The translations under genes were made by a program, and so were the position numbers. Below the pieces are notes generated by a model that did not search any database, had not been told where the DNA came from, and saw only the letters and a program-made list of their open reading frames with translations. A stretch of 64,000 nucleotides of DNA from W589 sp964611805 (GTDB lineage: Bacteria; Chloroflexota; Dehalococcoidia; Dehalococcoidales; Fen-1064): assembly GCA_964611805.1 (NCBI GenBank), contig CAZTBG010000001.1, positions 62,001 through 126,000 on the forward strand, written 5' to 3'. Shown piece by piece: positions 24,563 through 31,786 of the stretch (positions are counted from its first letter, which is position 1; every line of letters starts with the position of its first letter).

Positions 24563-24889
24563 TTAAGGCCCCATGATAAGAATACCTGAGACTATAGGCA
24601 GGGTGGCGAGAATGAGTAAAGAGACTAAAAGCACTCCCAGCAAGACATATATAATGGGTGGGTCGGACAAAGCGGTGTCATTACCTTTTCGCTTTATGGC
24701 TTTTGAACTAAGAATGTGGAGGTGCTTCACTTCATCTATAGGCTTTCCATCTAATTCTTCCTGAAGATTTTGCAGCGAGTCATCTGAAGTGTTTTTAGTG
24801 GATGATATTCCATCGTCAGGCCAATGCCCGTACAATTTTGAAGATGTTTTCACTTCCCTTATCTTGCTCAGAGAGTTACGTGTTCCCAT
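24563..24889 (-). CDS. Tail-anchored small membrane protein, unrecognised (paralogue B)
   Basis: 108 residues: a hydrophilic Ser/Asp/Lys-rich cytoplasmic part and one C-terminal hydrophobic helix (about 78-106, IIYVLLGVLLVSLLILATLPIV). No signal peptide, so a tail-anchored topology is predicted. It aligns along its length with the neighbour at 24953-25291: a shared LYxxW-D motif near residue 20, an NxQE motif near residue 43, and a matching C-terminal helix (YVLxG...SLLI...VSxILIM). GAGGGAA precedes the ATG. AT-rich and inside the tRNA-Glu-flanked segment. No function can be given. Confidence 0.6.
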   Translation of the reverse strand: MGTRNSLSKIREVKTSSKLYGHWPDDGISSTKNTSDDSLQNLQEELDGKPIDEVKHLHILSSKAIKRKGNDTALSDPPIIYVLLGVLLVSLLILATLPIVSGILIMGP

Positions 24890-24952
24890 AATTCCCTCGT
24901 TTGGATTAAGCCTGTGTCTTCTTACCGGCTTAAATATAGAGATAAGATGTTG

Positions 24953-25291
24953 TTAGCAGGACCGCATAATCAGAATAGTTGAGACCACTGATAGCGTGAT
25001 TAAGAGCAAAGAGATTACAGCTATTCCTTGCAAGACATATCGTGTGGGTAGGCTGAACCAAACGCTATTGCTATCTGGCTCCATACTCCTAGAACGTCGT
25101 ACGAGGAGAGATTGCTTGTCCGGGAAACCATATTTCTCTGAGGTCTTACTGTCTGACCTTTCCTGAATATTCAAACGAGGACCATCTGGAACATCTTCAG
25201 TAAATAAGGTGTCCTCATCAAGCCAATAGTCGTACAATCTCTGGAGTGTTTTCGCCTTCCTTCCTCTGTTTATGGAATTAAGAATTCCCAT
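24953..25291 (-). CDS. Tail-anchored small membrane protein, unrecognised (paralogue A)
   Basis: 112 residues with one C-terminal membrane helix (about 85-109) and a hydrophilic N-terminal part beginning MGILNSINRGRKAKTLQRLY, against MGTRNSLSKIREVKTSSKLY in the paralogue 63 bp downstream. DNA similarity also remains around the starts (both ATGs are within CCCATAAT on the plus strand) and around the shared CGTACAAT, so the pair arose by tandem duplication in this locus. Two diverged copies both kept open argues for selection. No family recognised. Confidence 0.6.
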   Translation of the reverse strand: MGILNSINRGRKAKTLQRLYDYWLDEDTLFTEDVPDGPRLNIQERSDSKTSEKYGFPDKQSLLVRRSRSMEPDSNSVWFSLPTRYVLQGIAVISLLLITLSVVSTILIMRSC

Positions 25292-25411
25292 AATTTACCC
25301 TGGCTGGAGTAAGCCTTCACCTTCATATTCTTTTCTTGATATCAGTATAGAGTACAACTGTTAAAGATAATATATCTCAATAGTACTTAGCGAGATAGTC
25401 AATTAGTCACT

Positions 25412-25423
25412 TTACCGCGGTAA
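25412..25423. repeat. 12-bp perfect palindrome
   Basis: TTACCGCGGTAA in the AT-rich intergenic stretch between the tail-anchored pair and the 25532 gene. Could be an operator for either side; nothing else in 25292-25531 is recognisable. Confidence 0.35.
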
Positions 25424-25531
25424 GGCACGCTGTATTACTCTGGAAGGAAGGTAACATTACTAAATAACCATTGTGTAAGCGGTGGTTTAGAGGCACAATA
25501 ATATATATTTAACACATAGGGGGACGCGACC

Positions 25532-25834
25532 TTGCCGATAATAAAACGGACAAAGTTTAAAATTGGTGACGTAGTCGAAGATAAATCGGGTTTAAGAGGA
25601 ATAATATATACAACTGAGAGAACCGAAGGGCAAAAACAAGCGGATTCCGTTTTCGGGGAGATTTGTGTTAGCGAGTATTTGAGAGATGATGTATTCGGAA
25701 TCGAGTGGTTCCAAGGCAAACAGACCAGCTTTATACCAGAAGACGATTTGTTGCCTTGTCCAGGTATGACTTACGCAAGTCTATGTTATGAATGCCAAGA
25801 CAGATTCCAATGCTGGACAGCTCGACGAGTGTGA
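25532..25834 (+). CDS. Unrecognised 100-residue Cys-containing protein
   Basis: TTG start with AGGGGGA at 25518-25524. The N-terminal half (KFKIGDVVEDKSGLRGIIYTTERTEG) looks like a small beta-barrel of the SH3/KOW kind; the C terminus has LCYECQDRFQCW, a compact CxxC-C motif that may bind zinc. No family name can be given. AT-rich and inside the segment between the two att-like repeats. Not membrane-bound. Confidence 0.6.
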   Translation: MPIIKRTKFKIGDVVEDKSGLRGIIYTTERTEGQKQADSVFGEICVSEYLRDDVFGIEWFQGKQTSFIPEDDLLPCPGMTYASLCYECQDRFQCWTARRV

Positions 25835-26192
25835 TTGCTTAACTCTGCTAGTGTGGAAACGTTTAATTTGTTAAACAGCTCAGCCTCAATTGGGGGATTC
25901 GAATTCCCCTGCGGGCGCTATATTTTCAAGACCAAAGGCACCATCTTTTGAATTATTCTTTTCTTTTTCCCCTTCTCTTTTTCGATTACCGCATGGTTGG
26001 CGGAGCCTGTACGCTATCTTAATGCGGGATGCTAACACACTTCTCACAGAGTCAAATATGATTGCAGTACTATCCAGTGTTTTTTGAGCATCGAAAGTAC
26101 TATTCACATTTACTACAGATGCAGATTAAGATATTAATACTCAAACGGAGAAAATCGCGCTCCACTCATAAACGGGGATTGGATGGTGGTCT
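25835..26192. other. AT-rich intergenic stretch with the second att-like repeat
   Basis: Contains a 6-bp inverted repeat (GTTTAA / TTAAAC, 25861-25876) and the tRNA-Glu 3'-end copy at 25894-25925. From 25926 to 26192 no gene, hairpin or promoter stands out. Short open frames here lack ribosome sites and are not supported. Confidence 0.5.
25894..25925 (+). repeat. att-like direct repeat, copy 2 (degenerate tRNA-Glu 3' end)
   Basis: 29/32 identity with 24268-24299; the three differences fall in the acceptor strand and CCA, so it could not act as a functional tRNA end. Sequence before it keeps little tRNA similarity. Marks the right edge of a 1.6-kb tRNA-flanked segment. Confidence 0.6.
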
Positions 26193-26579
26193 GTGTCGAT
26201 ACTCTTCAACATACATCCGGCAATTGTGTTCGCCGTAGCAACTGGTTGTTCGCTGATTATTTTCCTTGCGATTCGACTTCTGATGCATTTTTTCTATGTA
26301 AAGGTCTTAGGTAAACGGCCTTTCATTGACCGGTGTTTCGAGTCAATAAGAAAAAGAGGGTCGCCTTATGTCACAAGATACGGCTTTTTGGGGCTGGTGC
26401 TCTTCGTAGCAATCCCTCTCCCGACCACAGGTGTATACGGAGGAGCCTTGCTAAGCTGGATTCTCGGCATGAACTGGCCTACATCACTACTGGCAGTGAT
26501 GATGGGGGCAACGGTGTCGAATGGTATCGTGGCACTCTCAGCATTCGGAATAATGCAGGCCATACATCTGGCTGGTTGA
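26193..26579 (+). CDS. Small multidrug-export family protein (COG2426), probably N-terminally short
   Basis: 128 residues with about four hydrophobic segments. RYGFLGLVLFVAIPLPTTGVYGGALLSWILGM is the conserved centre of the PF06695 small multi-drug export family. Family members usually have an additional N-terminal helix with an ELRGAIP-like motif, which is missing. An in-frame stop at 26169 blocks extension, so the GTG at 26193 is the earliest start. The gene may be a truncated remnant or a short variant. It lies just outside the att-like repeats. Confidence 0.7.
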   Translation: MSILFNIHPAIVFAVATGCSLIIFLAIRLLMHFFYVKVLGKRPFIDRCFESIRKRGSPYVTRYGFLGLVLFVAIPLPTTGVYGGALLSWILGMNWPTSLLAVMMGATVSNGIVALSAFGIMQAIHLAG

Positions 26580-26823
26580 GTTCACTGGATTTTTTAAATA
26601 TAAAAGCAAAGGTACCTTATAAAATTTCAGACTATCCTGAAACGTAACCCTCCGCGCATACCTTTGCACCATCCTAAGAGATTCCCACCTGCCCGGGTCA
26701 TGATTGTTACAGTATCTGCACCAGCCTTCCGAAGTGGGCAGGCGAGCATTACCACCGCTTTGTTACCCGGGTCTAACCTGTTTCTAACCCGCCGGCGCTA
26801 TAGTCTGGTACACGGGGACCGAT

Positions 26824-27045
26824 ATGGAAGAGCAGACTGCCCGGTACACACGGATGGCTAAGGAAGCCGACAGCATTATCGAGCTGCTGGAAGAGGCCCA
26901 GGGCATGATAAAGGATGAGTTGCAGCAGCAATTCGATAACGGCAACAATAGATTCAAAATCAGTTGTCTTCTTGATGCCAGAGTAAATGTTCTAAGAGCC
27001 ATTGAGGCCCTTTACGAAAACGAACAACTGCCCCATCAATCCTGA
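26824..27045 (+). CDS. Small helical protein, unrecognised
   Basis: 73 residues, charged, predicted to form helices throughout (MAKEADSIIELLEEAQGMIKDELQQQF...ARVNVLRAIEALYENEQLP), with no membrane segment. GGGGAC lies 8 bases before the ATG, and TATAGT at about 26800 could be the -10. The amphipathic pattern with Leu/Ile heptads allows a short coiled coil. No function. The 244 bp before it hold no other gene. Confidence 0.5.
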   Translation: MEEQTARYTRMAKEADSIIELLEEAQGMIKDELQQQFDNGNNRFKISCLLDARVNVLRAIEALYENEQLPHQS

Positions 27046-27191
27046 CAGACGACCACGGCGCTTATATAGCTTCAGGCTGTCCTGAGATTCCGCAGGAGCG
27101 CACCATTTCCCAAAGCGGATTTTTCCACTTCTGATACTATCCGAATGCTGCCCTATTTACTCACCCAAGATAATAGTCAAATTCGATGGTG

Positions 27192-27216
27192 ATATATCAT
27201 GCCATATATGATATAT
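27192..27216. promoter_or_regulatory. AT-rich inverted repeat upstream of the GYD gene, candidate operator
   Basis: ATATATCAT (27192-27200) and ATGATATAT (27208-27216) are perfectly complementary around 7 bp, ending 53 bp before the ATG of the GYD-domain gene. Fits a repressor site or promoter region; the regulator is unknown. Confidence 0.4.
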
Positions 27217-27269
27217 TTTAATACCTGCACCAAAGGAATCAGGGAGTGACATTACAGGAGGTGATAGAC

Positions 27270-27575
27270 ATGCCTTATTACGTCATGCTCACCAATTTAA
27301 CCAGCGAGGGGAGAAAGACTATCATGAAAAATCCTCGCCGCGTCCAGGAGGTGAACAAGGAAGTAGAAGCGATGGGCGCTAAAATAATAGCCCAATATGC
27401 GCTACTGGGTCCTTACGACTTCATGAACATACTCGAAGCTCCCAGCAACGCAGCGGTTGCGCGCGTCTCCTCAGCGCTGGGTTCCAGGGGAACTCTTGAG
27501 CCTTTGACGATGACGGCTATTGAAATGGATGATTTCATCAAAGAACTGGAGACGGCCAAGATTATCAAAGACTAG
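27270..27575 (+). CDS. GYD-domain protein
   Basis: 101 residues from the ATG at 27270, picked because CAGGAGGTGAT sits just before it; an earlier in-frame start at 27246 overlaps this ribosome site. YYVMLTNLTSEGRKTIMKNPRR and LLGPYDFMNILEAPSNAAVARVSSALGSRGTLE match the GYD family (PF08734), dimeric alpha/beta proteins of unknown function; the name-giving Gly-Tyr-Asp is Gly-Pro-Tyr-Asp here. Stand-alone gene with a palindrome in its upstream region. Confidence 0.82.
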   Translation: MPYYVMLTNLTSEGRKTIMKNPRRVQEVNKEVEAMGAKIIAQYALLGPYDFMNILEAPSNAAVARVSSALGSRGTLEPLTMTAIEMDDFIKELETAKIIKD

Positions 27576-27583
27576 GCTTCACG

Positions 27584-27736
27584 TTATTTTTGCAGGTTCC
27601 TGCCCTGCTCGGGGATTTCGCGGTCCAGCCGCGCCATCCCGGGGCAATTCCGCTGGTGCTCACGGAGCTCGCTGAGAGAATAGAGCTTTTCACAGGCGGA
27701 ACATCTTATCTTCCGCTCCGGCGCCGACTGTGACAT
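27584..27736 (-). CDS. 50-residue C2H2-type zinc-finger mini-protein coupled to the HIT gene
   Basis: ATG at 27736-27734, TAA at 27586-27584. The product carries CSACEKLYSLSELREHQRNC, a CxxC...HxxxxC arrangement like a single zinc finger, in a basic protein. The ATG overlaps the stop of the HIT-family gene by one base (TGATG), so it must be translated by coupling from the same mRNA. The reading frame is intact and the zinc ligands are well placed. Possible nucleic-acid binder; function unknown. Confidence 0.65.
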   Translation of the reverse strand: MSQSAPERKIRCSACEKLYSLSELREHQRNCPGMARLDREIPEQGRNLQK

Positions 27737-28209
27737 CAGAACCTGCCCTTAAGCTGGTGGTAGGTGTCCTCAAGGGCCTGCGGCACCACGCGGATATCAG
27801 CAACTACCGGCATGAAGTTGTTGTCCCCCTGCCAGCGCGGCACGATATGACTGTGGATATGGTCGTCAATGCCGGCCCCAGCCACCCTACCGAGGTTCAT
27901 CCCTACGTTGAAACCAGCAGGATTAAACGCTTCCCTCAGCACTTCAACACAGCGACTGACGATTTCAATATGCTCGTGAAGCTCCTCAGATGTCAGCCTC
28001 TCCAGGCTGTCTACATGGCGGTAGGGGACTACCAGCAGGTGGCCCGGATTATAGGGGTAGCTGTTTAACATAATGAAGTTCTTCTTCGCCCGGTACAGGA
28101 TATGGTTGGCCACGTCGTTATCTTCTCCGGGCTTTTCGCACAGTATGCACCCGGCCGGCTTTTCCATCCGGATATACTCTATCCGCCAGGGCGCCCAAAT
28201 CGGCTCCAT
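27736..28209 (-). CDS. HIT-family hydrolase (AP4A phosphorylase-like)
   Basis: 157 residues. The histidine triad HIHSHIVPRW (His117, 119, 121) is the nucleophile site; MEPIWAPWRIEYI and CILC at the N terminus and NPGHLLVVPYRHV are typical of the Ap4A-phosphorylase-like branch found in Chloroflexi and actinobacteria. Acts on nucleoside phosphates, perhaps Ap4A. GAGGAGG precedes the ATG. The zinc-finger mini-gene follows with a one-base overlap. Confidence 0.9.
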   Translation of the reverse strand: MEPIWAPWRIEYIRMEKPAGCILCEKPGEDNDVANHILYRAKKNFIMLNSYPYNPGHLLVVPYRHVDSLERLTSEELHEHIEIVSRCVEVLREAFNPAGFNVGMNLGRVAGAGIDDHIHSHIVPRWQGDNNFMPVVADIRVVPQALEDTYHQLKGRF

Positions 28210-28242
28210 AAAAACCTCCTCGCCGGGTAGTCGGCCACCCCT

Positions 28243-28271
28243 ATTGTAATCGGCCTCCGCCCCAAGGTCAA
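28243..28271 (-). promoter_or_regulatory. Predicted promoter of the HIT - zinc-finger operon
   Basis: Minus strand: -35 TTGACC (28271-28266), 17-bp spacer, -10 TACAAT (28248-28243). Confidence 0.55.
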
Positions 28272-28276
28272 AGCCA

Positions 28277-28305
28277 TTGTAATAATTATGGCCATCGGCT
28301 ATAGT
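28277..28305 (+). promoter_or_regulatory. Predicted promoter giving a leaderless mRNA for the MBL hydrolase
   Basis: -35 TTGTAA (28277-28282), 17-bp spacer, -10 TATAGT (28300-28305). The ATG at 28315 is 9 bases downstream of the -10, so the transcript would have a leader of at most about 3 bases. Confidence 0.5.
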
Positions 28306-28314
28306 AAAACCGAC

Positions 28315-29139
28315 ATGAAAGGTAAGGAACAGGTAAGCGACACGATAACATTTCTAGGCACCGGGGGCGCCCGATTCATGATAATCACCCAGATTCTGGC
28401 CTCGGGGGGCCTGTGGCTGAATCTCGGTGGCACGGAGATTCTGGTTGACCCCGGACCCGGCTGCATCGTCCAGACCACCAAGCGGAAGCTCAAGACGGAG
28501 CATCTCAGCGCCATTATCGTTTCCCACCGGCACCTTGACCACGCCGCCGATGTCAACATCATGGTTGAGGCGATGACCCAGGGCGGGTTCAAGAGTCACG
28601 GACGGCTGTTCGCCCCAGCCGATGCCTTCGATACTGAGCCGATACTGTTCGATTACCTGCGGGAGCGACTGGATGCCATTGAGATACTGAAAGCAGGCAA
28701 GACCTACACGGTCGGAGATGTTTCCTTCACCACGCCGGTGCAGCACATACATCCGGTGGAGACCTACGGCATGGTCTTCACCACCCCCCGCCATACTTTT
28801 TCCTATATCTCTGATACCCACTACTTCGACGGTCTGGCGGGATACTACAGTAACAGTGAACTACTGATTATCAACCTGGTCTTCATGGAACCCCGCACCC
28901 CCGAAAGCCACCCCAACATGCCGATAGACCACCTTTCAGTGCCCGACATCGAGCGTCTTGTCAACGAAATAAGACCGAAGGTGGCTATTCTGACCCACTT
29001 CGGCATGGGTGTCTGGCGGGCAAAGCCGTGGGAAGTAGCCCGGGGGCTAACAGAAAAGACCGGCGTGAAAGTAGTTGCCGCGCGGGACGGCATGAAGTTC
29101 GACCTCTCAACGCTAGGACAAGAGTTAGAACAACCTTAG
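28315..29139 (+). CDS. MBL-fold metallohydrolase
   Basis: 274 residues from the ATG at 28315; an in-frame ATG at 28288 lies within the predicted promoter and is less likely. TFLGTGGARF starts the fold; the metal motif is SHRHLDHAAD (HxHxDH), with further ligands probably in VQHIHPVE, ISDTHY and LTHFGMG. This pattern is closest to the RNase Z/phosphodiesterase-like beta-lactamase-fold hydrolases with one-layer lids. Substrate unknown. Divergent from the HIT gene with back-to-back promoters. Confidence 0.85.
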   Translation: MKGKEQVSDTITFLGTGGARFMIITQILASGGLWLNLGGTEILVDPGPGCIVQTTKRKLKTEHLSAIIVSHRHLDHAADVNIMVEAMTQGGFKSHGRLFAPADAFDTEPILFDYLRERLDAIEILKAGKTYTVGDVSFTTPVQHIHPVETYGMVFTTPRHTFSYISDTHYFDGLAGYYSNSELLIINLVFMEPRTPESHPNMPIDHLSVPDIERLVNEIRPKVAILTHFGMGVWRAKPWEVARGLTEKTGVKVVAARDGMKFDLSTLGQELEQP

Positions 29140-29171
29140 TATTATTTTACCCCCGATTTTGAGGCTTAAAT

Positions 29172-29816
29172 ATGAAAAAGCTCGTTTTATATAGCGACCA
29201 AATTCCGTCTGTCTCAGATAAAATCGACAAGGAATTAGTAACTTTACTTGGCAAATCTAATCCGATAATAGGCTATATTCCATCAAAAGCTGACCCACAA
29301 CGTAAATATTATAATGAACGACAGGTATATTACTCTCGGCTAGGTATGGATTTAAAGGTGTATTTTGAGCTTGATAAAGAATACCATCCAAACCTGCTTG
29401 AGTCACTTCTATCCTGTGACGCTATTCATCTTTCTGGAGGTAATACCTATTATTTTCTTCGTTGGTTACGAAAACGCGAAATGCTGGAAACTCTACGCCA
29501 ATACGTTAAACGAGGAGGAGTGTTAGTTGGCGTCAGTGCAGGTTCAATGTTGATGAGCCCGGATATATCTATTTGTCCTCTATACATTAATGAACCGATA
29601 GAGGTTGAGACTGATTTCTCCGCGTTAAACCTCGTTAACTTTGCTTTCGCTCCACATTATGGTAGCAGAAGAATGTCCACAACTATTTCGGCATTACGAA
29701 AATACTCACTGGACCATCAAATAGTCGTATATGCTTGCCAAGATAGCGGAGGTATTGTCGTTACCGACGATAATGTAAAGTGCATTGGCGATGTTTATAA
29801 GATAGAAGAAAAATAA
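29172..29816 (+). CDS. Peptidase S51 / class I glutamine-amidotransferase-like protein
   Basis: 214 residues. The nucleophile elbow is GVSAGSMLM (Ser), preceded by IHLSGGNTYYFLRWL, as in alpha-aspartyl dipeptidase and cyanophycinase (S51). FAFAPHYG supplies the likely histidine. It could cleave Asp-X dipeptides or act on another small peptide. The gene is strikingly AT-rich beside its neighbours, suggesting a recent arrival. It sits between the MBL gene and the radical SAM gene with no shared operon signals. Confidence 0.82.
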   Translation: MKKLVLYSDQIPSVSDKIDKELVTLLGKSNPIIGYIPSKADPQRKYYNERQVYYSRLGMDLKVYFELDKEYHPNLLESLLSCDAIHLSGGNTYYFLRWLRKREMLETLRQYVKRGGVLVGVSAGSMLMSPDISICPLYINEPIEVETDFSALNLVNFAFAPHYGSRRMSTTISALRKYSLDHQIVVYACQDSGGIVVTDDNVKCIGDVYKIEEK

Positions 29817-29858
29817 GATATATTAGCCTATCCCCCTGCCTTAAAGCATAACGGCACT

Positions 29859-31706
29859 ATGACAAACAAATTGACTAATCTCGATAAAATACTACACCGC
29901 GTCACCCGCCCCGCCCGCTATACCGGCGGCGAGTGGAACAGCATCACCAAGGACTGGGACGAGACCGCCATCCACATCGCCCTGTCCTACCCAGATGTCT
30001 ACGAAATAGGCATGTCCAACATGGCCCTGCCCATCCTCTACGAGATGCTCAACAATCAGCCCGATGTCCTCGCCGAGCGTGTCTTCGCCCCGTGGGTGGA
30101 CATGGCCGCCGAAATAAGGTCGGCTGGTATCCCCTTGTTCAGCCTTGAGTCACGACGACCGCTCACGGACTTCGATATCATCGGTTTCTCTCTTGGATAT
30201 GAGCTCACCTACACCAACGTCCTTGAAATCCTTGACCTGGCGGGAATACCACTGCGGGCTACGGAAAGGGACGACTCCCACCCGCTTATCATCGCTGGAG
30301 GGAGCTGCGCCCTCAATCCGGAGCCAACGGCCGACTTCATTGACCTCTTTGTCATCGGTGACGGAGAAGAGGTACTGCTGGAGTTGCTGGACGTGTTCCG
30401 TGAGTGGAAGCAGGCAGGCAAGAACAGGGAATGGCTACTGCGCCAGGCAGCTGCTATCGACGGCATCTACGTGCCCGGCTTCTACCGGGTTGAATACAAA
30501 CCGGACGACACCATCAGGAGTATCACCCCGACTGTACCGGAGGCCAGGCCCGTCATTCAGAAGCGGATAGTGTCCAAGCTGCCACCCCCTGTTGCCCGAC
30601 CGGTAGTTCCCTATATCGAGGTTACCCACGACCGGGGGGCGATAGAGGTCCAGCGGGGGTGCACCCGCGGTTGCCGCTTCTGCCAGGCGGGTATCATCTA
30701 CCGCCCGGTCCGGGAACGGCCGCTGACAGAGGTGGTGGAAGCAGCCGAGAAACTGGTCAATGATTGCGGCTACGGCGAGCTTTCTCTGGTATCGCTGAGC
30801 ACCAGCGACTACCCCGGCATCGACCAGGTGGTAACGCAGCTTTCCGATAGCCTTAACAACGTCACCCTTTCACTACCGAGCCTCTACATCAACACCTTCA
30901 ACGCACCGCTGATGGACTCCCTGTCGAAACGTAAAAAAATCGGCCTCACCTTTGCCCCTGAGGCAGGGAGTGAAAGACTGCGTCGCATAATCAATAAAAA
31001 CGTCTCCGAGGACGAGATGCTGGAGACCTTCGCCGAAATTTTCGCTCGGGGCTGGACCAGCCTCAAGCTCTATTTCATGCTCGGTCTGCCCGGGGAGACT
31101 ATGGAGGATGTCGCAGAGATTGTCCGGCTGGTAGACAGGACCCGCACCCTTGGCAGAAGTGTTGCCGGCCGGACCCCTCAGCTACGAATCAACCTTTCCA
31201 CATTCGTGCCCAAACCCCATACGCCCTTCCAGTGGGTAGCCCAGGTGAGCGAGGAGGAGCTTAACGCCAGGCACGAACTGCTCAGGGCAGGACTGCGCCG
31301 CAAAGGCACCAGAATATCGTGGCAGGACCCGAAAACGAGCCTGCTCGAAGCGGCATTGTCCCGTGGGGACCGCCGCTTGGGGCAGGTAATCCACCGTGCC
31401 TGGGAGCTGGGTTCGGTCTTTGATGCCTGGGACGAACACTTTAAATTTGACAACTGGCGGCGTGCCTTTGAGGATGCCGGCCTGGATATCAGCTTCTATG
31501 CCCGACGACAGCGTCCCCTTGACGAGTTGCTTCCCTGGGGACATATCGATACCGGCGTTACCGCCGATTTCCTGAAGAGAGAGTATCAGCGTGCTCTGGA
31601 GGGTATCCAGACCCCGGACTGCCGTGAAGGTCCTTGCAGTGCCTGTGGATTGGAAAAACGACATCCGACCTGTCAGCAGAGACGACAAAAGGCCGTCAAG
31701 AGTTAG
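29859..31706 (+). CDS. TIGR03960-family radical SAM protein with B12-binding-like N-terminal domain
   Basis: 615 residues. The N-terminal part (ALSYPDVYEIGMSNMALPILYEMLN... DFDIIGFSLGYELTYTNVLEIL) is the cobalamin-binding-like domain; the radical SAM cluster is in VQRGCTRGCRFCQAG (CxxxCxxC). A C-terminal cysteine group CREGPCSACGLEKRHPTC may bind a second metal. The family usually neighbours RNase G and a DUF2344 (TIGR03936) gene and is suspected of rRNA or tRNA modification; neither partner is here. AUG start; no clear ribosome site. Confidence 0.87.
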   Translation: MTNKLTNLDKILHRVTRPARYTGGEWNSITKDWDETAIHIALSYPDVYEIGMSNMALPILYEMLNNQPDVLAERVFAPWVDMAAEIRSAGIPLFSLESRRPLTDFDIIGFSLGYELTYTNVLEILDLAGIPLRATERDDSHPLIIAGGSCALNPEPTADFIDLFVIGDGEEVLLELLDVFREWKQAGKNREWLLRQAAAIDGIYVPGFYRVEYKPDDTIRSITPTVPEARPVIQKRIVSKLPPPVARPVVPYIEVTHDRGAIEVQRGCTRGCRFCQAGIIYRPVRERPLTEVVEAAEKLVNDCGYGELSLVSLSTSDYPGIDQVVTQLSDSLNNVTLSLPSLYINTFNAPLMDSLSKRKKIGLTFAPEAGSERLRRIINKNVSEDEMLETFAEIFARGWTSLKLYFMLGLPGETMEDVAEIVRLVDRTRTLGRSVAGRTPQLRINLSTFVPKPHTPFQWVAQVSEEELNARHELLRAGLRRKGTRISWQDPKTSLLEAALSRGDRRLGQVIHRAWELGSVFDAWDEHFKFDNWRRAFEDAGLDISFYARRQRPLDELLPWGHIDTGVTADFLKREYQRALEGIQTPDCREGPCSACGLEKRHPTCQQRRQKAVKS

Positions 31707-31786
31707 GTGAGATACCTACATACAATGAGAGTGTTTCCCACAGATATTGCTGTCTGATGGTGGTTGCAGCTTGAAACAACTTCCGG

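Noticed and set aside
24268..25925. A complete phage or plasmid integration
   Set aside because: No integrase, capsid, replication or transfer gene is visible in the 1.6 kb between the repeats.
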